In this document: piece after piece, positions 1 through 4,629 of the stretch | Layout of the letters: each line of letters starts with the position of its first letter | Numbering within the stretch: the stretch's first letter is position 1 | DNA from: an uncultured Actinoplanes sp. | Lineage (GTDB): Bacteria > Actinomycetota > Actinomycetes > Mycobacteriales > Micromonosporaceae | Assembly (NCBI GenBank): GCA_934667465.1 | Contig: CAKUMG010000331.1 | Location: forward strand, 1 to 6,573 | Length of the DNA stretch: 6,573 nt | Direction of reading: 5' to 3' | The notes under the pieces: generated by a model | Databases searched by the model: none | Told to the model about the DNA's origin: nothing | The model's input: only the letters and a program-made list of their open reading frames with translations | Position numbers and translations under genes: made by a program

Positions 1-28
1 GGACATCACAGGATCCAAGGTCGCGATC

Positions 29-115
29 ATGAACGCACCCGTCCCTGCCCCCTACGACGTCGAGGCGATCCGCCGGGAATTCCCGATCCTCTCGGAAAAG
101 GTCTACGGCAAGCCG
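29..115 (+). pseudogene. sufS: 5' fragment of a SufS-type cysteine desulfurase gene
   Basis: Only the first 29 codons are present. They match the pre-PLP N-terminal arm of SufS, which mobilises sulfur from cysteine for Fe-S cluster assembly. The PLP lysine, the active-site cysteine and more than 90% of the roughly 410-residue enzyme are missing. The ATG at 29 overlaps a TGA at 30-32 in another frame (ATGA). That would fit a translationally coupled upstream suf gene whose last codons occupy 3-32, but those nine codons are too few to identify. The wording of the fragment (MNAP lead, VYGKP) reminds me more of proteobacterial than actinobacterial SufS, a recollection that has not been searched. 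Confidence 0.45.
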
Positions 116-334
116 TGGTACGCGGGCGCCCGCTCGCTGATCTCCCGCAAGGACTTCCTGAAGAAGGCCGGCGACTTCGCCGACAAGCACGACGAGCAGG
201 TCGACCAGGGTCTGGAGAAGGCCGGCGACGCGGTCGACCAGCGCACCGGTCAAAAGCACTCCGACCAGATCGACCGCGGCGTCGACGAGGCGCAGAAGCG
301 CACCGGCGCCGGCGACACGACGCAGCAGCAGTAA
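29..334 (+). CDS. Chimeric ORF: SufS-like N-terminal fragment joined to an MT0933-type antitoxin-like protein
   Basis: This 101-residue ORF has two unrelated parts. Residues 1-29 read like the start of a SufS cysteine desulfurase: YDVEAIRREFPIL, then VYGKP, where real SufS continues with LVYLDN. Residues about 36-101 are a charged, helical, repeat-like protein (KKAGDFADKHDEQVDQGLEKAGDAVDQ in substance, then a second QIDRGVDEAQKRTG copy). They resemble the MT0933 antitoxin family, small actinobacterial proteins with paired K-A-x-D-x-x-D-K/E motifs. No ATG, GTG or TTG lies in frame between the join (about nt 113-137) and the antitoxin part, so the antitoxin's native start is absent and translation here would begin in the SufS piece. 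An AAGG at 17-20 precedes the ATG by 8 nt. No toxin gene is visible nearby. The reading frame is certain; the biological reality of the fusion is doubtful, and an assembly join or a deletion are both possible. Confidence 0.6.
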   Translation: MNAPVPAPYDVEAIRREFPILSEKVYGKPWYAGARSLISRKDFLKKAGDFADKHDEQVDQGLEKAGDAVDQRTGQKHSDQIDRGVDEAQKRTGAGDTTQQQ

Positions 335-338
335 CCAC

Positions 339-368
339 CGGCGGCGATCCGGCGTCGCCCCGCCGCCG
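339..368. terminator. GC-rich hairpin between converging genes, possible bidirectional terminator
   Basis: CGGCGGCG at 339-346 pairs exactly with CGCCGCCG at 361-368, an 8-bp stem around a 14-nt loop. The hairpin sits in the 34-bp gap between the stop codons of the converging genes ending at 334 (+) and 369 (-). A second small stem (364-368 with 374-378) spans the minus-strand stop. There is no U-tract, as is common for actinobacterial terminators. The GC-rich setting makes chance pairing easy. Confidence 0.4.
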
Positions 369-752
369 TCAGACGGCGAGCGGCGGGGGCGGCGGGTCGT
401 CGTCCACCGCGAACAGCATCGGATGCACCGCCAGCCGGTGGTCGCGCTCCCGGCAGCGGGCCGGCGGCAGCAGCGACGAGCCGTGCGCGGGGTGCTCACC
501 GCAGTGGCGCATCGCCCGGTTCACCGCGTCCTCGTGGTGCCGGCCGCCCCCGTACTCGCCGCAGCTCGCGCAGTCCCAGCGCCAGTAGGCCGGCCCTTCG
601 TCGCCCTCGTAGCGACGGATCCGCAGCGGGGGCCCGGCGTCGCGCGCGGCCGCCAGGATGGCCGGCATCTGCCCGGCCGGCGGCGGTTCGACCGGCCGCC
701 TCGGGACCGAGCCGATGATCTCGGCCAGCATGCTGGTTCCCGTACCCGGCAC
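369..752 (-). CDS. Small hypothetical protein with a putative CxxC...HxxxH zinc site
   Basis: This 127-residue protein is not one I can name. The GTG start at 752 is supported by a strong GGAGG seven nt upstream (760-764); the in-frame ATG eight codons later lacks such a site. Residues 1-56 are Pro/Arg/Ala-rich. A compact core at 57-87 starts with WRWDC and has C61-x2-C64, H72-H73, then H83-C84-x2-H87. C61/C64 with H83/H87 would make a treble-clef- or zinc-ribbon-like site with 18 residues between the pairs. The C-terminus is low complexity with a run of prolines. No signal peptide or membrane segment is seen. The gene is divergent from the MEDS/HATPase regulator at 957 and may share its upstream region. 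A DNA- or protein-binding role is only a guess. Confidence 0.65.
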   Translation of the reverse strand: MPGTGTSMLAEIIGSVPRRPVEPPPAGQMPAILAAARDAGPPLRIRRYEGDEGPAYWRWDCASCGEYGGGRHHEDAVNRAMRHCGEHPAHGSSLLPPARCRERDHRLAVHPMLFAVDDDPPPPPLAV

Positions 753-759
753 CGCTCCA

Positions 760-764
760 CCTCC
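760..764 (-). promoter_or_regulatory. Shine-Dalgarno for the small Cys/His protein
   Basis: Read on the minus strand this is GGAGG, continuing as GGAGGTGG, with 7 nt before the GTG at 752. It decides the start of the gene over the later ATG at 731 and argues that this minus-strand frame is a real gene. Confidence 0.65.
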
Positions 765-772
765 GCCTTCGT

Positions 773-784
773 CGATCCGGATCG
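773..784. promoter_or_regulatory. 12-bp perfect palindrome in the divergent intergenic region
   Basis: CGATCCGGATCG reads the same on both strands. It lies 20 bp upstream of the minus-strand start at 752, in the 204-bp region (753-956) shared with the divergent regulator gene. It could be an operator for a dimeric regulator, but a single GC-rich palindrome can arise by chance and no second copy was seen in the window. Apart from the ribosome binding sites and a weak TAnnnT box at 921-926, I see nothing else in this gap. Confidence 0.25.
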
Positions 785-920
785 CCCCCGGAAGTCGATC
801 GGCCTCAGTCTGAACCGGACGACAAGGCCGCTACCTCGTATTCCATGGATTCCGGGCAGGCTTTCACCCGCAGTGGTGCAACCCTCGCCTTCGGCGCGTC
901 GGAGGCGGGCCGACCGGTGT

Positions 921-952
921 TACCGTGGTCGATCGGCGGTGCTCGGAGGTGG
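921..952 (+). promoter_or_regulatory. Weak -10 box and strong ribosome binding site of the MEDS/HATPase gene
   Basis: TACCGT at 921-926 fits the TAnnnT actinobacterial -10 pattern and would give a leader of about 24 nt; no convincing -35 lies 16-19 bp upstream. GGAGGTGG at 945-952 is a near-perfect Shine-Dalgarno. It places the start at GTG 957 (7 nt from GGAGG), with GTG 960 as the neighbouring alternative. The ribosome site is solid; the promoter is tentative. Confidence 0.5.
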
Positions 953-956
953 CTCG

Positions 957-1928
957 GTGGTGTTCGCCCACTCGGCGTTCCGCTACGAAACGGACGCCAC
1001 ATACGTCTCGGCCCTGGCCCCCTTCCTGCGCGACGGCCTGGCCCGGGAGCAGCTGGTCGCTGTCGCCGCGCCGCCCGCCCGCGCCGATCTGCTGCGCGAC
1101 GCGCTCGGTGCCGACGCCGCCGGGGTGCGCTTCCTGCCCGCCGACGAGTGGTACGACCGGCCGATGCACGCCATCGCCGCCTGGGCCCGGTTGCTGCGCA
1201 GATCGGCCGCCCGGGGCGGGCCCGCCGCCCGGATCGTGGGGCACACCCCGTGGACCGGCCCGGTCGCCGGATGGGGGCGCTACGAGGCGGCGCTCAACCG
1301 GTCGCTGGCCGGGTTCGACAGCCACCTGCTGTGCGCCTACGACGTGCGTACGACGCCCGCGGCCGTCCTGGGCACCGTCGACCGCACGCATCCGCGCGTG
1401 CTCGACCGCGGCTGGCGGGAGAGCACGACGTTCGGGCCCGAGGCCGTGCTCGCCGAGCTGGCCGACCCGCCGTGGCCGGTCACCGGCGAGCCGGTGCTCA
1501 CCCTGCCGGTCACCGAGATGGTCGCCGAGCTGCGCACCCTCGTCCGCGAGCGCTGCCGGGCCGGCGCGTGGTTGCCGCCCGCGCGGGCCGAGTCCCTGGT
1601 GCTGGCGCTCAGCGAGCTCGCCACGAACGGCGTCCGGCACGGCGGCCCCCGGCGCGAGCTGCGCATCTGGGTGCTGCCCGACGCCGTGGTCGGCGAGGTC
1701 AGCGACGACGGGCCGGTGGCGCCCGAGCCGATCTGCGGCTATCTGCCGCCGGCCCCCGGCGTGTCCGGCGGCATGGGCCTGTGGCTGATCCACCAGCTCT
1801 GCGACGGCCTCACCCTGGACCGGCGGGACGGCATCACGCGCGCCCGGTTCGTCCTGCTGCGCGAGCCCGGCGCGACGGCCACGCCGGCGCCGCGGGCGTC
1901 GGCGGCCGATCACGTCCCGTCGCGCTGA
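957..1928 (+). CDS. RsbA-type anti-sigma regulatory protein: MEDS sensor domain plus HATPase_c kinase domain
   Basis: This is a 323-residue soluble regulator. The N-terminal part (about 1-165) opens VVFAHSAFRYETDATYVSAL and continues with LRDGL and a later VGHTPWTGP motif. It matches the MEDS (DcmR-type sensory) domain found in actinobacterial RsbA-like proteins. The C-terminal part (about 190-312) is an RsbW/SpoIIAB-type ATPase: N-box ELATNGVRHG at 220-229, the D-x-G motif at D250-D251-G252, and the glycine lid GGMGLW at 271-276. A dimerisation/phosphoacceptor histidine domain is lacking, so it is a switch kinase rather than a classical two-component sensor. Family knowledge suggests it phosphorylates an anti-anti-sigma factor or binds a sigma factor; neither partner is encoded in the window. 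The open frame extends upstream to 423, but that stretch is antisense to another gene and has no family similarity. GTG 957 with GGAGGTGG fits the domain start. Confidence 0.88.
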   Translation: MVFAHSAFRYETDATYVSALAPFLRDGLAREQLVAVAAPPARADLLRDALGADAAGVRFLPADEWYDRPMHAIAAWARLLRRSAARGGPAARIVGHTPWTGPVAGWGRYEAALNRSLAGFDSHLLCAYDVRTTPAAVLGTVDRTHPRVLDRGWRESTTFGPEAVLAELADPPWPVTGEPVLTLPVTEMVAELRTLVRERCRAGAWLPPARAESLVLALSELATNGVRHGGPRRELRIWVLPDAVVGEVSDDGPVAPEPICGYLPPAPGVSGGMGLWLIHQLCDGLTLDRRDGITRARFVLLREPGATATPAPRASAADHVPSR

Positions 1929-1995
1929 CGTCTTCCCTGCGCTGGGCCGTTCCCTGCGCGCGGTCCCGGCGGGCCGGGGGACATACTTGTCACCC

Positions 1996-2847
1996 GTGGC
2001 ACAGCGCAGACGAGGTGAACGGCGGACCGAGACGGTCGGCTCCGGAGTGGCCGAGCTGGTCCCCGACCCCGACCGGACCGGCGGGTGGACCCTGCTGCTG
2101 GACGGCGCGCCCCAGTCGCACGTCGACCTGGACGACCCCACGTACCTCGAGTTCGAGTACATCCGCCGGATGGCCGCCGCGATCGACCTGATCGCCCCGG
2201 CCGGCGCCCCGCTGCGGGTGCTGCACCTGGGCGGTGGCGCGCTGACGCTGCCCCGCTACGTCGCGGCGACCCGGCCCGGATCGCCGCAGCGGGTGGTGGA
2301 GATCGACGGCGCGCTGGTCGAGCTGGTCCGGTCGGCGCTGCCGTGGGACCCCAAGGCCAAGATCCGGGTACGGGTCGGCGACGCGCGCGAGGCCGTCACG
2401 GGCATGCGCGACGACGGCTACGACCTGATCGTGCTGGACGTGTTCGCGGGCGCACGGACCCCCGCCCACCTGGCCTCCGTCGAGTTCCTGCGGGAGGCCG
2501 CCCGGGTCCTCGCGCCCACGGGATGGCTGGTGGCCAACGTCGCCGACGGGCCGCCGCTGGCGTACGCGCGCTCTCAGGTGGCGACGATCCGCGCCGCGCT
2601 CCCGCAGGCGTGCCTGGTCGCCGACGCCGCGGTGCTGCGCGGGCGGCGCTTCGGCAATCTCGTGGTGCTCGCCGGACGTACGGCTCCTCCGGTCGGGGAG
2701 CTGAGCCGCCGGGCGGCGGGCGACTGGTTCCCGGGCCGGGTGGAGACGGACCTGGACCGGTTCACCGGGGGTCGCGCGGCGGCGACCGACAGCGACGCCG
2801 TCGGCTCCCCCGCACCCCCGGAAGGCCTGTTCAGCGGCAGGTCGTAG
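1996..2847 (+). CDS. Spermidine synthase-like SAM-fold protein
   Basis: This 283-residue cytosolic protein has the Rossmann fold of spermidine synthases and related methyltransferases. Visible motifs are LHLGGGALTLPR (76-87, nucleotide loop), VVEID (E102/D104, acidic residue for the adenosyl ribose), VGDAREA (D129), and DLIVLDVFAG (D148) at the catalytic-loop position. True spermidine synthases carry a D-x-x-D there; this DVFAG form is typical of the widespread actinobacterial 'spermidine synthase-like' proteins, whose substrate is unknown. I therefore do not claim polyamine synthesis. Residues after about 250 look disordered. Two starts compete. GTG 1996 would suit a near-leaderless mRNA from a CATACT box at 1982-1987, while TTG 1987 lies 6 nt after a GGGGG and adds three residues. 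It follows the MEDS/HATPase gene by 67 bp on the same strand, and a functional link is not evident. Confidence 0.85.
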   Translation: MAQRRRGERRTETVGSGVAELVPDPDRTGGWTLLLDGAPQSHVDLDDPTYLEFEYIRRMAAAIDLIAPAGAPLRVLHLGGGALTLPRYVAATRPGSPQRVVEIDGALVELVRSALPWDPKAKIRVRVGDAREAVTGMRDDGYDLIVLDVFAGARTPAHLASVEFLREAARVLAPTGWLVANVADGPPLAYARSQVATIRAALPQACLVADAAVLRGRRFGNLVVLAGRTAPPVGELSRRAAGDWFPGRVETDLDRFTGGRAAATDSDAVGSPAPPEGLFSGRS

Positions 2848-2882
2848 CCGCCGGAATCACATGAATCCGACGGCTCGGTGGG

Positions 2883-2911
2883 TTGTCCCGGGGCGCCCGG
2901 GCGGCTTCAAT
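2883..2911 (+). promoter_or_regulatory. Promoter giving a probable leaderless mRNA for the gene at 2918
   Basis: TTGTCC (2883-2888, 4 of 6 to TTGACA), a 17-bp spacer and TTCAAT (2906-2911, 4 of 6 to TATAAT) are followed after exactly 6 nt by ATG 2918. Transcription would begin at or beside the A of the ATG. The in-frame ATG at 2861 lies upstream of this promoter, and its extra residues look like translated promoter DNA. This is why 2918 is chosen. Confidence 0.6.
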
Positions 2912-2917
2912 CAAAGG

Positions 2918-3856
2918 ATGGCCGACCCGCGTTCCTCGGACGACCCTGCCCTCGTGCACTCCCCCGACGTCTTCGGCCCCCTGGCCGACGGCGAGAAGGC
3001 GGTGTGGCGCGGCCGGTCCGCCGTCGCCGAGTATGCGTTCGACCAGGCGGCGTCGCTGCCCCGCTGGACGCTGCCGGAGACCACCGAGGTGCTCGTCACC
3101 AACCACCGGATCCGCTACGCGCACACCTCCGACGAGTTCGAGGTGCGTTCCAGCGAGATGTCGTGGGTCTACCCCCAGCACATCCGCGTCCAGCCCGGCC
3201 CCGACGACGGCCGCACCGCCGCCGTGGCCCAGGTCCAGCTGGTCTGCCTCGGGTCCGACGGCTCCTACCCCGCGCTCGTGTTCGCCGGCGGCGAGCTCGC
3301 CCAGGTCAGCGACGCCGACAAGGTGGCCAACGTCATCCGCCACGCCGTCGCCCGCTACCGCGTCGACAACGCGAGCCAGCTCGGCATCCCGCTCGAGGAC
3401 GCGCGCGAGCTGGTCAAGAACCTGATCGGCCCGGAGTTCAGCAACACCGACGGCGGCGAGGGCCAGACCGTCACCCTGGCCGGCGCCCTGTCCGTGCCGC
3501 GCCAGGCGCCCGAGCCCCTCGCCGAGCCGGATCTCGAGCCTCTCGCCGGGCCGGGCCCGGTTCTCGAGGGCGAGCTCCTCGACCCGCTCCCGGACTCCGC
3601 CATCGGCACCGCGGCCGTCCGGCACTCCGCCCCGGACCAGGCTTATGACACCTCCGACGACCTGGCCAGCCGCGCCGCCCACGTGGCGGCCCGCCTCGCC
3701 GACCTGGCCGACGACGCCCCGGAGCCCGGGCCGGGCAACGACCTCACCCCCCGCGCCGAACGCGTCCGCCGCGCCACCGCCCGCTTCGCTGCCAACTCCG
3801 CCCGCGGCAAGGCCTCGGTCCGCCGCCCGGACCCCTCCCACACCCCCCTGCACTGA
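2918..3856 (+). CDS. Actinobacterial hypothetical protein with folded N-terminal domain and disordered basic tail
   Basis: This 312-residue protein is one I cannot name. Residues about 15-170 look folded: LADGEKAVWRGRSAVAEYAF is followed by alternating beta strands (TEVLVTNHRIRYAH; FEVRSSEMSWVYPQHIRVQ; AAVAQVQLVCL; ALVFAGG) and a helix (DADKVANVIRHAVARY). The pattern resembles a PH/GRAM-like beta-barrel capped by a helix, an inference from strand order only. Residues about 185-245 are Pro/Glu/Leu-rich and probably disordered. Residues 246-302 are helical, first acidic (LASRAAHVAARLADLADDA), then basic (RAERVRRATARFAANSARGK), and could bind a partner or nucleic acid. No signal peptide or membrane segment is visible. 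Third-position GC is strong throughout. The start at 2918 rests on the promoter directly before it; starting at 2861 would give 331 residues. Confidence 0.78.
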   Translation: MADPRSSDDPALVHSPDVFGPLADGEKAVWRGRSAVAEYAFDQAASLPRWTLPETTEVLVTNHRIRYAHTSDEFEVRSSEMSWVYPQHIRVQPGPDDGRTAAVAQVQLVCLGSDGSYPALVFAGGELAQVSDADKVANVIRHAVARYRVDNASQLGIPLEDARELVKNLIGPEFSNTDGGEGQTVTLAGALSVPRQAPEPLAEPDLEPLAGPGPVLEGELLDPLPDSAIGTAAVRHSAPDQAYDTSDDLASRAAHVAARLADLADDAPEPGPGNDLTPRAERVRRATARFAANSARGKASVRRPDPSHTPLH

Positions 3857-3866
3857 GGTCCGACCG

Positions 3867-3895
3867 TTGCCTCAGCGCCTCCGGGCGAGGACCAT
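3867..3895 (+). promoter_or_regulatory. Candidate promoter with leaderless spacing before ATG 3902
   Basis: TTGCCT (3867-3872) and GACCAT (3890-3895) are separated by 17 bp, and the ATG follows after 6 nt, the same geometry as at 2918. The -10 keeps only the A2 and T6 positions plus A5, so it is weak. A 6-bp inverted repeat (CTGAGG 3853-3858 with CCTCAG 3870-3875) overlaps the -35 and the preceding stop codon and might attenuate read-through or bind a regulator. Confidence 0.35.
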
Positions 3896-3901
3896 CACGG
3901 T

Positions 3902-4219
3902 ATGAGCAGGAGGCCGCACTCTCCGGTGTCGCCGGGCCGGTTCACGGCCAGGTGGCACAAAACGGTGTTCGGTAGTCGGATCATCGGTCACGAGGTCTCC
4001 GACACGCAGCACCAGGCCGCCCGCGCGCTGCTGGAACAGCGCCGGTGCGGCTTCACCGAGCTGCTCGCCTTCGTCGGCGACCTCCCGGAAGACGCAGCCA
4101 CCCTGATCGTCGAGAGGCCCGCCCTCGCCGAGGCCCTGGCGGCCTGCATGCCCGGATACGACGGCGATCCCGCCGACCTGGTGCTGGGCCTGGCAGGCGC
4201 CCTGGAACCCGCCGCCTGA
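3902..4219 (+). CDS. Small hypothetical protein, alpha-helical
   Basis: This 105-residue ORF is one I do not recognise. From about residue 30 onward the codons end in G or C almost without exception, and the protein is Ala/Leu/Glu-rich and helical (HQAARALLEQRR, FTELLAFVG, ALAEALAACM, DPADLVLGLAGALEPAA). That supports real coding. The first 30 residues are basic, with poorer codon bias and no family look, so the true start could be later, for example GTG 3965. The ATG is favoured by the -10/-35 pair upstream. No strong Shine-Dalgarno is seen. It is followed by the non-coding repeat block. Opposite-strand frames here are glycine/arginine artefacts of the repeats. Confidence 0.5.
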   Translation: MSRRPHSPVSPGRFTARWHKTVFGSRIIGHEVSDTQHQAARALLEQRRCGFTELLAFVGDLPEDAATLIVERPALAEALAACMPGYDGDPADLVLGLAGALEPAA

Positions 4220-4260
4220 GCACAGCGCGCGACCCAGTCGGAGCAACCGCCGGCGACCGC

Positions 4261-4402
4261 CCACCCACCCACCGCGCCCACCACGACAAGCGAACCGAAG
4301 CCGCCCACCCACACCGCAACCAACCCACCCACCGCGCCCACCACGACAAGCGAAGCGAAGTCGCCCACCCCGCAACCGCAACGAACCCGCCCACCGCGCC
4401 CA
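4261..4402. repeat. Tandem 60-62 bp intergenic repeat, about 2.3 copies
   Basis: Block 4261-4310 recurs at 4321-4370 with three substitutions, a period of exactly 60 bp. The core ACCGCGCCCA appears a third time at 4393-4402, 62 bp on, in a truncated copy. Each full unit holds ACCGCGCCCACCACGACAAG, then a CGAAnCGAAG element and a CGCCCACCC tract. The block is C-rich on the plus strand, sits between the stop at 4219 and the tRNA terminator, and encodes nothing convincing. Similar 'GCGAAGCGAAG' intergenic tails occur in actinomycetes, in my general recollection. Confidence 0.8.
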
Positions 4403-4417
4403 CCGCACCGTGGGGGT

Positions 4418-4436
4418 CTGGGGGCTCGGCCCCCAG
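4418..4436. terminator. Perfect GC-rich hairpin, terminator-like
   Basis: CTGGGGGC (4418-4425) pairs with GCCCCCAG (4429-4436), 8 bp with a 3-nt TCG loop. This 'GGGGGTCTGGGGGC...GCCCCCAG' arrangement is a frequent intergenic element downstream of actinomycete genes. It could end transcripts of the small gene at 3902 or act as a second stop after the tRNA on the other strand. Confidence 0.5.
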
Positions 4437-4450
4437 GGGGAAATGCGAAG

Positions 4451-4491
4451 TGGCCCCTGTCCTCAGCGATGTGTGCTGAGGACAGGGGCCA
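4451..4491 (-). terminator. 17-bp perfect hairpin downstream of the initiator tRNA
   Basis: 4451-4467 and 4475-4491 are exact reverse complements (TGGCCCCTGTCCTCAGC and its partner), 17 bp without mismatch, around a 7-nt loop GATGTGT. It begins 10 nt after the tRNA 3' end on the minus strand and is followed there by CTTCGCATTT, with a short T run. It is the likely tRNA terminator and, being symmetric, would also stop plus-strand transcripts. Confidence 0.75.
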
Positions 4492-4501
4492 CCCGTCCAC
4501 G

Positions 4502-4575
4502 TAGCGGGGACAGGATTTGAACCTGCGACCTCTGGGTTATGAGCCCAGCGAGCTACCGAGCTGCTCCACCCCGCG
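4502..4575 (-). tRNA. Initiator tRNA-fMet (CAT anticodon)
   Basis: The minus strand gives a complete 74-nt cloverleaf starting CGCGGGGTGGAGCAG. The anticodon is CAT at 4539-4541 in loop CTCATAA. The anticodon stem CTGGG/CCCAG has the three consecutive G-C pairs next to the loop that mark initiator tRNAs and direct them to the ribosomal P site. The acceptor stem pairs from G2-C71 to G7-C66, while position 1-72 is an unpaired C-T, the other initiator hallmark that blocks elongation-factor binding and allows formylation. The T-arm GGTTCAAATCC is canonical. The CCA end is not encoded (A73 is followed by CGT) and must be added by tRNA nucleotidyltransferase. The gene stands alone, 54 bp after the lamin-tail gene on the same strand. 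Confidence 0.96.
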
Positions 4576-4586
4576 TCGGCTTCATA

Positions 4587-4592
4587 AAGCTA
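4587..4592 (-). promoter_or_regulatory. Possible -10 box of the initiator tRNA
   Basis: On the minus strand TAGCTT (TAnnnT type) lies in the only AT-rich patch here (4581-4595), 11 nt before the tRNA 5' end. That would give a primary transcript with a leader of about 5 nt. No good -35 is seen at 17-19 bp, and read-through from the gene ending at 4630 is not excluded because no terminator separates them. Confidence 0.3.
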
Positions 4593-4629
4593 TCACGGGG
4601 AGTGGTGGGAGGCCTAAACGGGGGGCCGG

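Noticed and set aside
423..956. Plus-strand open frame continuing 178 codons upstream of the MEDS/HATPase gene
   Set aside because: It is Arg/Pro/Ala-rich with no family look, lies antisense to the well-supported gene at 369-752, and the GGAGGTGG before GTG 957 coincides with the start of the MEDS domain.
1965..1978. CCCGGC-GG-GCCGGG inverted repeat before the spermidine-synthase-like gene
   Set aside because: The two-base loop is too small for a stable hairpin and such GC palindromes are expected by chance at this base composition.
864..2162. Long minus-strand frame of 432 codons
   Set aside because: It is antisense to two genes with clear HATPase and spermidine-synthase motifs, and its composition is the usual high-GC shadow type.
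2831..3853. Minus-strand frame of 340 codons rich in Gly, Val and Ala
   Set aside because: It mirrors the plus-strand gene at 2918-3856, which has the better start signal and protein-like strand/helix pattern.
4261..4402. CRISPR-like array
   Set aside because: The repeated part (about 50 bp) makes up nearly the whole 60-bp period, there are no distinct spacers, copies differ, and no cas gene is present.
3872..4500. Overlapping minus-strand frames with Gly/Arg repeats such as RLRFACRGGRGGW
   Set aside because: The protein repeat is only the translation of the 60-bp DNA repeat, and the frames run antisense to the better-supported ORF at 3902-4219.
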